64,000 nucleotides of DNA from JAPLDB01 sp038230515 (GTDB lineage: Bacteria; Bacteroidota; Bacteroidia; AKYH767-A; 2013-40CM-41-45), in the NCBI GenBank assembly GCA_038230515.1, contig JBBRND010000004.1, positions 131,334-195,333 on the forward strand. Reading direction: 5' to 3'. The position numbers and the translations under genes were made by a program. Below the pieces are notes generated by a model. That model was not told the origin of the DNA. It saw only the letters and a program-made list of their open reading frames with translations, and searched no databases. This document shows, piece after piece, positions 18,049-26,447 of the stretch. Positions within the stretch are counted from its first letter, which is position 1; the number at the start of each line of letters is the position of its first letter.

Positions 18049-18993
18049 TCAACTGCGGTTTAGTTTATCTTTTTTTAGAAATGGATTTTCGGGAATGTCA
18101 ATAAAAGAAAAACCTTCAGCTTCCAGTTTTACTCTTAACCCAGCATCTGCTTTCCTTTTAAAAAGAATAACAGTAATGCTGGAATACGTCTGCATACCCA
18201 GTGTGCACTTAAGATTATCCTTTCTGATTTTATTTTTTACTTTTTCAAACAAATTATTTCCTAAAACTGCTTTTTCAAACTCCACTCCTTTTTCATAATA
18301 ATCATTATAATAGCGGTAGGCAATTGCGGGAAGCTGAATTCCAAGTGCTACTTTTTCCATCTCATCTTTTGATACGCAGTAAATGTAATTGCCGCTTTCT
18401 TCAAAACTCCATGTTTCAAGATGCGCGATTGATTTTCCCAAAAGTTTCTTAATAGGATTTACAAGCAGCTTGGTGATTCTTTCCGGAATTTTTTTATTTC
18501 TGCGTTCATTCGGTTCTACAAGAATGACTCCTTCTTTTGCTACGCGGAGCATTTCATACAAGGCAATGTAAGGGCGGGGAAAATGATGAAACGATTCTTT
18601 GCAAAAACAAAAATCAAATTCATCGTCACGAAATGAAAGCGCTTCGGCATTTTCTTCGTTGTATTCTTTTATGAGATTTTTTTCTTTTGCTTCCTTGAGT
18701 AAAGCAATGTCTATATCAGTAGGAAGTATTTCGAGCTCAGGTTGCAATTGCTTGAGCCTAATAGAGTCCAGCCCGAATCGGCCATCTCCGAGGGTGACCC
18801 ATTTTGTTTTTTTATACTGATCGAACAATGGCTGGAGCGGCTTTACACCTTGCAGATGCCGCCAGAAGTCCACCGTGTCTTCCTGAAACCAGGATGCTTC
18901 AAGGCGCCTGGATTCTTCGTCACGATTTGCATAGTGTTCGCGATGCATCTCGTAACTTAGTTCTATATTATTTTTAATCTCATCCATAGTCAA
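18049..18993 (-). CDS. Class I SAM-dependent methyltransferase between wzm and wzt
   Basis: A 314-residue protein whose core has WVTLGDGRFGLDSIRLKQ (SAM loop), EILPTDIDIALLKEAKEKN, DDEFDFCFCKESFHHFPRPY and GVILVEPNER, the Methyltransf_11-like layout. It is separated by only 6 bp from wzm. In ABC-dependent O-antigen systems a methyltransferase often caps the chain and sets its length, and its position between the two transporter genes fits that role. This is inference from context. Confidence 0.75.
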   Translation of the reverse strand: MTMDEIKNNIELSYEMHREHYANRDEESRRLEASWFQEDTVDFWRHLQGVKPLQPLFDQYKKTKWVTLGDGRFGLDSIRLKQLQPELEILPTDIDIALLKEAKEKNLIKEYNEENAEALSFRDDEFDFCFCKESFHHFPRPYIALYEMLRVAKEGVILVEPNERRNKKIPERITKLLVNPIKKLLGKSIAHLETWSFEESGNYIYCVSKDEMEKVALGIQLPAIAYRYYNDYYEKGVEFEKAVLGNNLFEKVKNKIRKDNLKCTLGMQTYSSITVILFKRKADAGLRVKLEAEGFSFIDIPENPFLKKDKLNRS

Positions 18994-18999
18994 ATAATA

Positions 19000-19818
19000 T
19001 TATGCAAGATCTGCGAAGTAGTATTCTGTTTTCCTGAAATAATAAATGCCGATGATGAAGAGAAGGATGGCAACCAAGGTGCTTTGATAAAAAAGAAACC
19101 ATTGAACAGGCGTACCAGTTAGTACACTCCGAGTAAGATCAATGGCTCCCGCCATGGGGTTCAGTTGAAGGATTTGCAGCACCCAAGGAATTTTAATAAC
19201 AGACACTGGGTAGATGACAGGCGTTAGAAACATCATGATCTGAATCATGAATGGAATTATGTACCTGAAGTCGCGGTACTTGATATTTAGTGCTGCAAAA
19301 AAACTTCCTAATCCGAAAGTGGTTATTACGCAAATGAAAACGCTGGCGGGAATTGCAAGCAGCAACATGGGAATGGTGCGCTGATAATGGTAATAAAACA
19401 GGATGCCGGCATACACTACAAGCGTCATGCAGAAATCAACAAGCGTGGATAGGATGGAGGAGATGGGAATGATGAGTCGAGGGAAATAAATTTTCTTGAT
19501 GATATTTGAATTGTTCACCATGCTGTTACCCGCATTAGCAAGCCCGGTAGAAAATATTGTCCAGAGCATGAGACCGGAATAAACAAAAACGGGGTATGGA
19601 ATATCTCCGCTCTCCACATGGAGGGCTGTAGAAAAGAACAGGGTGAAGACAACCATTAAAAGAAACGGCTGCAGGATGGCCCATGCAGCGCCAAGTACGG
19701 TTTGCTTGTACTTTATTTTGATGTCGCGCCAGGTAAAAAAGAAAATGAGTTCACGGTATTCCCACAATTCTCGAAGATTGAGCGAAAATTTTCCTGTAGG
19801 TTTTATTTCGTATTCCAT
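19000..19818 (-). CDS. wzm: Polysaccharide ABC exporter permease (Wzm)
   Basis: A 272-residue inner-membrane protein with about six hydrophobic spans and the ABC-2 pattern. ELIFFFTWRDIKIKYKQTVLG precedes helix 1, then AWAILQPFLLMVVFTLFFS, and NPMAGAIDLTRSVLTG lies near the C-terminus, as in Wzm/TagG/KpsM permeases. It is the first gene of a tight minus-strand operon running to at least 9617. A well-formed promoter lies at 19906-19935. Confidence 0.92.
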   Translation of the reverse strand: MEYEIKPTGKFSLNLRELWEYRELIFFFTWRDIKIKYKQTVLGAAWAILQPFLLMVVFTLFFSTALHVESGDIPYPVFVYSGLMLWTIFSTGLANAGNSMVNNSNIIKKIYFPRLIIPISSILSTLVDFCMTLVVYAGILFYYHYQRTIPMLLLAIPASVFICVITTFGLGSFFAALNIKYRDFRYIIPFMIQIMMFLTPVIYPVSVIKIPWVLQILQLNPMAGAIDLTRSVLTGTPVQWFLFYQSTLVAILLFIIGIYYFRKTEYYFADLA

Positions 19819-19905
19819 TGAAACAGTTTTAATTTAGAGATTTATCGTTTGAGTTTTGAAGTTTAATTCGAAACTTCAAAACTTAAACCAGAAATCTAAC
19901 GGAAG

Positions 19906-19935
19906 CAAACCTAACGGAATTATTTTTGAATGCAA
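19906..19935 (-). promoter_or_regulatory. Predicted promoter of the wzm operon (TTG-N19-TAGGTTTG)
   Basis: On the minus strand TTG (19935-19933), a 19-bp spacer and TAGGTTTG (19913-19906) fit the Bacteroidota consensus. The -7 region lies in a 25-bp segment (19901-19925) repeated exactly at 20848-20872 in the promoter of the next methyltransferase gene. The leader to wzm would be about 85 nt. Confidence 0.7.
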
Positions 19936-20061
19936 ATGAAGAATTTGGCGGACGAATCTTTTTCGGTTGCGAAGTTGTGATTTTATGGAGTGAGCCAATC
20001 TAAAAAAAAATTGAAAATATTTTTATGAAGGAATGCTGTTCAGAATTTCTATTCACCAGTT

Positions 20062-20832
20062 TTATTTCCTTGTTCCGTATTTCCAGTTTTGATCGAAGGG
20101 CAACGCATCATCAGATGCAAAGAAATAAAAGTTATGCCGTGATGGATACTTGGTTTCAAACACAAGTACATTTTTGAAATGAGGGACGAAAAATCGTTTC
20201 AGATCTTCTTTCGATTTGAATTCATATTCATGATGCACTAATTGTTTGGTGCCAGTCTCTAGCTCCTTCAACGTATATCCACTAAGGACTCCGCCCGGGG
20301 CTATTCTGCTTTTGGTGGTTGCTACTACTGCATCAATTTCTTCGGGAGTAAAATGTTCGATGGATCCATCCCAGATAATATTTGAGAAAAGTCCTTCGGG
20401 CATTTGCGTTCGTATATCGGCTTCGGTGAACTGCACGTTGGGTGCATGATTATAGCGAAGTGCGTGGTGTATTGCTGCGCTGTCAAAATCTACACTGACT
20501 ACTTTTGAAGCACGAATGGAATAAAAATGACAGGCATTGAATCCGTCTCCACAGCAAAGTTCAAGCACCTTGCATCCGGCTTCCATAACAAGCAAGTTGA
20601 AGATGCCACGCTCCACCCAAAACGGTATACGTGTTTCGTGCCATTGAAAGGCAAGGTCGCAATAGTGATCATGCCATTCGGGGGGGGGGGCAACGCCCCA
20701 GTCAAAGTTAAACTGCTCGCGGTGCGCGCGCGCTGCTTTTTCGCGCATGTTGTAACTTCGTTGCTTGATATATGCACCCACTTTTTTTTTACCGAAAATT
20801 TTAACGAGTAACAGGTAGATGCGCCATCTCAT
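20062..20832 (-). CDS. Class I SAM methyltransferase with an internal C11 tract
   Basis: A 256-residue protein with the SAM loop CKVLELCCGDGFNACHFY near residue 87, KVVSVDFDSAAIHHA, and FSNIIWDGSIEHFTPEE. Around codons 47-50 the coding strand has 11 consecutive C (GCC CCC CCC CCC; plus-strand G at 20680-20690), encoding APPP. Slippage there would shift the frame and remove the whole catalytic domain, as in contingency genes. In this sequence the gene is in the ON frame. It has its own promoter, a copy of the one before wzm, and probably modifies the surface glycan. Confidence 0.8.
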   Translation of the reverse strand: MRWRIYLLLVKIFGKKKVGAYIKQRSYNMREKAARAHREQFNFDWGVAPPPEWHDHYCDLAFQWHETRIPFWVERGIFNLLVMEAGCKVLELCCGDGFNACHFYSIRASKVVSVDFDSAAIHHALRYNHAPNVQFTEADIRTQMPEGLFSNIIWDGSIEHFTPEEIDAVVATTKSRIAPGGVLSGYTLKELETGTKQLVHHEYEFKSKEDLKRFFVPHFKNVLVFETKYPSRHNFYFFASDDALPFDQNWKYGTRK

Positions 20833-20852
20833 AGTGTATTTTGTTTAGGAAG

Positions 20853-20882
20853 CAAACCTAACGGAATTATTTCTTACCGCAA
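20853..20882 (-). promoter_or_regulatory. Predicted promoter of the C11-tract methyltransferase
   Basis: TTG (20882-20880), a 19-bp spacer and TAGGTTTG (20860-20853) on the minus strand. Spacing and -7 box are identical to the wzm promoter, inside an exact 25-bp duplicate (20848-20872). The leader would be only about 15 nt. Confidence 0.7.
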
Positions 20883-21023
20883 AAGAAGAAGCGAATATAC
20901 AAGTACGACAATCACCAACAGAATCTCATTCGTATCTATAAGATATTTTTCTCCCGCAAAATTTTGGCTAAAAGAAAACCCTGCTCGTGATAACAGTGCA
21001 TGAGAAATCTTAGTTTGCAAATT

Positions 21024-21470
21024 TTACTCCGCGACTACTTCAAAAGTAATTTTTGCTTTGATCTCCTTATGAAGATTTACCGTTGCTGTGTAAGTGCCGA
21101 TAGCTTTGATATGTTCACCATCAATACGAATGCGTTTGCGATCAACATTCACTCCGAGTTTGCTGAGAGCATCAGCAATCTGCAACGCAGTTATTGAACC
21201 ATAGATTTTTCCGGTCTCACTCGCTTTCGCCCCGATGCGTAGTGTTGTTGCTTCGAGTTGTTTTGCAACCGCTTCTGCATCACCTTTTATTTTTTGTGCT
21301 TTATGGCTGCGCTGCTTCTGTGTTTCAGTAAGCATCTTGCGGTTGGCTTCACTTGCAATGGATGCAAGTCCGCGCGGGATAAGAAAGTTACGGGCGTAAC
21401 CGGCTTTTACTTTTACGATTTCATCGGCATAACCGAGGTTGTCGAGATCTTGTTTAAGAATAACTTCCAT
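21024..21470 (-). CDS. rplI: 50S ribosomal protein L9
   Basis: A 148-residue ribosomal protein. The N-terminal rRNA-binding domain reads MEVILKQDLDNLGYADEIVKVKAG, then ARNFLIPRGLA, a long connecting helix rich in Lys/Gln/Ala (residues ~45-75), and a C-terminal domain with GKIYGSITALQIADAL. Length matches the family. It is the last gene of rpsF-rpsR-rplI, a conserved ribosomal operon. About 75 bp separate it from rpsR. Confidence 0.97.
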   Translation of the reverse strand: MEVILKQDLDNLGYADEIVKVKAGYARNFLIPRGLASIASEANRKMLTETQKQRSHKAQKIKGDAEAVAKQLEATTLRIGAKASETGKIYGSITALQIADALSKLGVNVDRKRIRIDGEHIKAIGTYTATVNLHKEIKAKITFEVVAE

Positions 21471-21546
21471 GGGAAAGTTTAATGTTTAAGGTCTAACGTT
21501 TTATGTTGGAAACCAAGACAGGATTTGTCCCAGTACTTGATACTTT

Positions 21547-21813
21547 CTACTTATACAGATCAGCTACATACGGCATCAAAGCAATGTGGCGGGCACGTTT
21601 GATTGCCTGACCTACTTTGCGTTGATATTTGAGTGATGTGCCGGTTAATCTGCGAGGAAGAACCTTGCCTTGCTCATTTACAAACTTTGCAAGAAAGTTC
21701 GGGTCTTTGTAGTCAATATACTTAATGCCTGACTTTTTAAAGCGGCAGTATTTTTTCCTTTGTGTATCTACCTGCGGTGGGGCAAGGTATCTTACTTCAT
21801 TCGGGTTTGCCAT
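21547..21813 (-). CDS. rpsR: 30S ribosomal protein S18
   Basis: An 88-residue S18. KKYCRFKKSGIKYIDYKDPNFL, then QGKVLPRRLTGTSLKYQRKV, then AIKRARHIALMPYV are the conserved rRNA- and S6-contacting segments. It binds next to S6 on the small-subunit platform, and S6 is encoded 20 bp upstream. Length is usual. Confidence 0.97.
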   Translation of the reverse strand: MANPNEVRYLAPPQVDTQRKKYCRFKKSGIKYIDYKDPNFLAKFVNEQGKVLPRRLTGTSLKYQRKVGQAIKRARHIALMPYVADLYK

Positions 21814-21833
21814 TTGTTTCTTTCGGATTTCTG

Positions 21834-22199
21834 TTAAGCTGCTGTTTGTTGTTCTTCTTCTTTTTTCACAGAAGCATTTTTACGCTTCTTTTCATTGTAT
21901 GCAATTGCGTGTTTGTCGAGGGCAACGGTTAGAAAGCGCATGATCCGTTCATCGCGGGTAAATTCGACTTCAAGCTTGTTGATCAGCTCGCCTTCGCATT
22001 TATACTCGATAAGATAATAGAACCCTGTATTCTTTTTCTGAATAGGGTATGCCAGCTTGCGCAATCCCCAATTGTTCTCATGAACAATCTCGGTTCCGTT
22101 GTCGGTGAGGATTTTCTTGAATTTGGTAACGGTATCCATCATTTGATCTTCGGAAAGAACCGGAGTCATGATGAACACTGTTTCATAATGATGTAACAT
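21834..22199 (-). CDS. rpsF: 30S ribosomal protein S6
   Basis: A 121-residue S6: HHYETVFIMTPVLSEDQ at the start, NNWGLRKLAYPIQKKNTGFYYLIEY in the centre, and RDERIMRFLTVALDKHA. The C-terminal tail is charged and ends in EEEQQTAA, as commonly seen in this protein. First gene of the rpsF-rpsR-rplI operon, with a good promoter 45 bp upstream. Confidence 0.97.
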   Translation of the reverse strand: MLHHYETVFIMTPVLSEDQMMDTVTKFKKILTDNGTEIVHENNWGLRKLAYPIQKKNTGFYYLIEYKCEGELINKLEVEFTRDERIMRFLTVALDKHAIAYNEKKRKNASVKKEEEQQTAA

Positions 22200-22243
22200 G
22201 CTGGATTTGATTTGATTTATTTGATTTTCTTAAAAATGGGATG

Positions 22244-22272
22244 CAAATGTAAGAAGATTTTGCAACCTGCAA
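22244..22272 (-). promoter_or_regulatory. Predicted promoter of rpsF-rpsR-rplI (TTG-N18-TACATTTG)
   Basis: On the minus strand TTG (22272-22270), an 18-bp spacer and TACATTTG (22251-22244) fit the Bacteroidota consensus in front of a strongly expressed ribosomal operon. Confidence 0.7.
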
Positions 22273-22406
22273 AATGGAGTTAAAAATAAATTTAGAATAT
22301 TGAGTATCGAATCGTTTTAGAAAGAAATTTAGGCACATAATGACTGGTTACTTTCTTAAACGCTAAACGGGAAAAAAAATTTGAAAAATTTCAGAATTAT
22401 TTCTGA

Positions 22407-25400
22407 TTACATCTTCACAATCTTCTTCGTTGTAACAGAAAAACCTGTAATAAGATTAAGTTGATACACATCAGGCGGAAGTGAAGAAAGATCAAGAAGA
22501 AGTTTTTGCAACCCGTCCTTAAGAGAAATTTCTTTTTCAATCACGATTTGTCCGATAGCATTTGATAAAACAAACTTCACGCTTCCACCTTCAGTTAAAT
22601 TCAGATCAATGGAAACTGCCGAGTAAGTAGGATTCGGATAGATTCCGATGATTTCATGATGATTGGAAGGATCGCAATTGGCAAGAATATTAACTGAGTA
22701 AGAAATCTTTCCGTCATAATCCACTTGCTTCAAACGATAGTAAACGTTCTGAGCTACTGCTTTATCATTTGCTTCGTAATAATGCTGTTCTGTTGAAGTA
22801 CCGTTACCTTTCACAATTGCAATTTTTTCAAAATTTTCTCCGTCAAAACTTTTCTCCAATTCAAAGTGATCGTTGTTTATTTCGCTCGCTGTTGTCCAGT
22901 TGAGAATGACATTTTCATTATTGCAATCAGAAGTAAAGCTTATTAGTTCTATCGGAAGCGGAATGGATTGGGGAGAAATGTTGAAGTTTTCAGTGTTGAA
23001 AATATTCCATGCTGATTTTGTCACACTTGATAATGCAGGAGAACCTGCGCCTGTGTTCGCAACAAGTCCCAGATCATTCCATCTCACCGGAGGAGCCATT
23101 GGCCCCCACTCTGTCATCAGGTTGGTGGCAAAACTTACTACGCCATCAGCCACGTTATCATAATAAAGTTTGATGTCAGTTACTGTTGTACCGCTTATTT
23201 TATTGATTCGCTGATACCATAGCGGATTAATAACCCCTAAACTCGGATCTTTTACTGCGCGGTTGTATCCCTGAGTATTCGGATCGTTGTTTACAAACCG
23301 AACACCAAATGTAGAAGTAACGGTACTTGTCGGTTTTATTTCTACAGGACGATAGCGTGCCACGCCAAGGGCAGAGCCAACGGGATAAACATACGCACCT
23401 GTGCTGTTTGTATTTCTCCAAAGCTTCCCGTTATTTGTGCTGCTTACAAAACCTTGAACGGGTATAGAATTAAACCCTCCTGTTCGAGTGATCGCACCAA
23501 CTGCGGTGTTGGTTACATACATCACATAATCATTTGTAGCAAGTTCGAGATCATTCAAAGCAAGTGTACCTTCAGTGTGTGCATCCACTGCCTGAGATTT
23601 TACCCCCGTTCCTAGCAACGTGAGGTTATAATAATAAGTAGGCGTTGATCCGAGAATTCCCTGCGCGCTTCCGCCAAATATTGTAGTACCAGGACTTGAA
23701 TTGATGAAACAATTGCTCGCAGAATTATTTGTCCAGTCACCTTGCAATTGGAATGTTCCGCTATTATCAATGTTGCCGATGTTTACTCCATTGTCCTGAT
23801 TAATGAACCCGCCTTCATCGTAAATCAATGCACCGGGTTGAAGGAAAATGAGAGATCCATCATTCACAATCAATCCGCTTCCAGCGCTTGGGCAATTCTG
23901 AACAGTGATATAATTGACGGTCGTCTTTGTATTATTTCCAAATGCATTCGTAGCTGTAAGCGAAACCGTATAGGTCCCTGCCGCTGCATAATTCACTACA
24001 GGATTTTGTAAAGCAGATGCACCGGGTGCTCCACCTGCAAACGTCCAACTCCACGAAGCAGGTCCTCCGGTAGAAAGATCAAAAAAGTTTACATCCTGTC
24101 CCGCACATATAGTCGTTGGTGCACCTGCAAAATTTGCAGTTGGTGCCGAACATGCATTGACAGTAATATAATTGGTACGGGTTAAAAAGCTTGTACCACT
24201 TCCATTGGAACATATTAGTGTAACCGTGTAAACTCCTGTTGCATTGTATGTGATCACCGGATTTTGTGCAAGTGATGTAGTGGGAGTTCCTCCGGCAAAT
24301 GTCCACTGCCAAGAATTCGGAAAGCCGGTAGAAAGATCGCTGTATGTTACACTACTGCCAACACAAACCGTAGTTGGTGTTCCGGTAAAATTACAAACCG
24401 GTGGAGGCGGACAATTATTAACCGTGATGTAATTTACTATTGTTTTCGTATCAGTACCGTAAGCGTTTGTAACCTGAAGCGTAACGTTGTAAACTCCGGC
24501 TGCTGCATAACTTACAACAGGATTTTGCAATCCAGAAGCCGCGGGAACTCCACCAGGAAATGTCCATGCCCACGTGGTTGGTGTGTTCGTACTCGCATCA
24601 AAAAAAGAAACTGATTGCCCTGCACATAATGTAGTTGGCGATCCCGTAAAGTTAGATGTAGGCGCACAATTATTTACTGTGATATAACTTGTCTTTGTTC
24701 TCGTATCAGAGCCGGAAGCATTGGTTGCAGTAAGTGTTACCGTATAAACACCGGGTGCACCGTAAGTAACTGTCGGATTTTGTGCACCAGAAGCGGCAGG
24801 TGCTCCTCCGGGGAATGTCCAACTCCATGATGTAGGAGTATTCAAACTTGCATCTGTAAAATTGACGGTGAGGGGAGCACAACCTGATAACGGATTACCA
24901 ATAAAATCTGCGGTAGGCGCATTAAGTGTGCAGTTAGCTGGAGTCAATGCAATCATTGGAGCAGGACCACATGCATTTGCAATTACACTTCTGCTCATGA
25001 TGTCATTGCCGCCTGCGACCTCACTTCCTGCGGTGAGTACGCGTCTTGTAATTCCATTCGAAATAGCATAGTTCATTACTGTTACGGGAAGAATCGTATG
25101 ACCTAATTGATGACTATGGCCCAATTCATGAACACAAACCGATTCAAAATCATATTCTGCAAAAGCAGGAAGGGCAGGACCATACTGCCATGTAATTCCT
25201 CCGGTACCATTTGTGCGGAACTTCAAATCATTTTCATTGAGATACCAAACGCCTGCTCCACAACCTGCATAATAGCTGTATGAAATTCCGAGCACGCCTG
25301 CGGGTACTGCACACGAACCGTCAAACGTTACAATGTTGCTGCCATCCAACGCCTGACAGGTAATAGGAGTGGTTCCGCTTCGCGTAAAGTTTACATAAGT

Positions 25401-26441
25401 GGCGCAACGCCATGTCTGCAATGCACGTTCCCATGCCTGCACCGCAGCAGGAACAGCATTAAATGTTGTGTTGTATTTAAAAGTATAGCCACCCGCCCCA
25501 TTCTGATTGATCAAATGAGGTTGATAGTAAACTCCGCCACTTACTACGTTTGATTCATTGTAATTGATGGTGAGATTAATTCCTGAAACTGTGGTTTGAT
25601 TCAGATCATTGGTGATGCGAATAAATCCACTTCCTGCACCTGTTGGCACCCATGCCTGAATGGTTGTTGCGTTCCAACTGATGATGTGATTTGCGGGAGT
25701 AGAAATATATCCTGCTCCTCCATTGTTCGCATCTGGAAATTCAAGATTGGTAGTCCCCGCATAAGCAGGACCAAAGTTTGATCCGGAAATGGTAATGGTG
25801 GAAAATGTTCCCGCTGTTGTTGCAGCAGGAGCGATTCCTGTAATAGTAGGAAACGCCTGTATTTGGTTTCCTCCGCCACCATTGCTCTGTGAAGGAAACA
25901 CGAGTGAAGCAATCTGTAAATAGCTGCTTCCTGTTTGTTGCTCAATTACATCAATCAAATCGTTTTGAATATCTGCGTAGGAAGAATAAAGATCAAACGC
26001 TGAATGATTACTGAGATCGTACTTTACAAATGATTGTTGTGATGATGTTCCTTTGAACTGAAGATTGGTTGAGAGCGTTGATGTCGTGTTGAAAACATCG
26101 GGCGAAGTCAAAAAGAAAATTCCGGTTTCGTTGTCGTTCAATTCAAGATTCGGCTCAGCAACAATTTTTGTATTGCCGATTTCACCTCCTTCATTGATGA
26201 GTTCAATGTGCGTAGAATTTATTCCTCCCTTGAAAACTTTGTAAACATCAATCTGAAAACTTGTGTAAATAAAATCGTGATTCGCATTCCAGAAACTCTG
26301 CTGTGAAATTACTTTGCCTTCTACAATGGCTGTTGCGTCACTTATTCTTTGCGTGAAAGGAACAGGAAAGGTGAGGCATTGAGAATAAATTCTCAATGAA
26401 TAAGCAAACAGAAAAAAGAGAATGAATAATTTTTTCATCAA
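22407..26441 (-). CDS. Secreted metzincin-like protease with TIG, PKD and T9SS domains
   Basis: A 1344-residue surface protein. Order: signal peptide (1-20); IPT/TIG domain (~197-296); a metalloprotease-like domain with zinc motif HELGHSHQLGH (438-448) and Met-turn VMNY (Met456); about four PKD domains (~510-865), each with the WxWTFxGG...NPxVxY pattern; a C-terminal region; and a T9SS sorting domain (IYPNPTYSAVSI... to KKIVKM). It should cross the outer membrane by T9SS and act on or near the cell surface. The usual metzincin Gly in the zinc motif is Gln here, so activity is uncertain. It lies 6 bp after the gene at 26448, probably in one transcript. Confidence 0.85.
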   Translation of the reverse strand: MMKKLFILFFLFAYSLRIYSQCLTFPVPFTQRISDATAIVEGKVISQQSFWNANHDFIYTSFQIDVYKVFKGGINSTHIELINEGGEIGNTKIVAEPNLELNDNETGIFFLTSPDVFNTTSTLSTNLQFKGTSSQQSFVKYDLSNHSAFDLYSSYADIQNDLIDVIEQQTGSSYLQIASLVFPSQSNGGGGNQIQAFPTITGIAPAATTAGTFSTITISGSNFGPAYAGTTNLEFPDANNGGAGYISTPANHIISWNATTIQAWVPTGAGSGFIRITNDLNQTTVSGINLTINYNESNVVSGGVYYQPHLINQNGAGGYTFKYNTTFNAVPAAVQAWERALQTWRCATYVNFTRSGTTPITCQALDGSNIVTFDGSCAVPAGVLGISYSYYAGCGAGVWYLNENDLKFRTNGTGGITWQYGPALPAFAEYDFESVCVHELGHSHQLGHTILPVTVMNYAISNGITRRVLTAGSEVAGGNDIMSRSVIANACGPAPMIALTPANCTLNAPTADFIGNPLSGCAPLTVNFTDASLNTPTSWSWTFPGGAPAASGAQNPTVTYGAPGVYTVTLTATNASGSDTRTKTSYITVNNCAPTSNFTGSPTTLCAGQSVSFFDASTNTPTTWAWTFPGGVPAASGLQNPVVSYAAAGVYNVTLQVTNAYGTDTKTIVNYITVNNCPPPPVCNFTGTPTTVCVGSSVTYSDLSTGFPNSWQWTFAGGTPTTSLAQNPVITYNATGVYTVTLICSNGSGTSFLTRTNYITVNACSAPTANFAGAPTTICAGQDVNFFDLSTGGPASWSWTFAGGAPGASALQNPVVNYAAAGTYTVSLTATNAFGNNTKTTVNYITVQNCPSAGSGLIVNDGSLIFLQPGALIYDEGGFINQDNGVNIGNIDNSGTFQLQGDWTNNSASNCFINSSPGTTIFGGSAQGILGSTPTYYYNLTLLGTGVKSQAVDAHTEGTLALNDLELATNDYVMYVTNTAVGAITRTGGFNSIPVQGFVSSTNNGKLWRNTNSTGAYVYPVGSALGVARYRPVEIKPTSTVTSTFGVRFVNNDPNTQGYNRAVKDPSLGVINPLWYQRINKISGTTVTDIKLYYDNVADGVVSFATNLMTEWGPMAPPVRWNDLGLVANTGAGSPALSSVTKSAWNIFNTENFNISPQSIPLPIELISFTSDCNNENVILNWTTASEINNDHFELEKSFDGENFEKIAIVKGNGTSTEQHYYEANDKAVAQNVYYRLKQVDYDGKISYSVNILANCDPSNHHEIIGIYPNPTYSAVSIDLNLTEGGSVKFVLSNAIGQIVIEKEISLKDGLQKLLLDLSSLPPDVYQLNLITGFSVTTKKIVKM

Positions 26442-26447
26442 TGAAAA

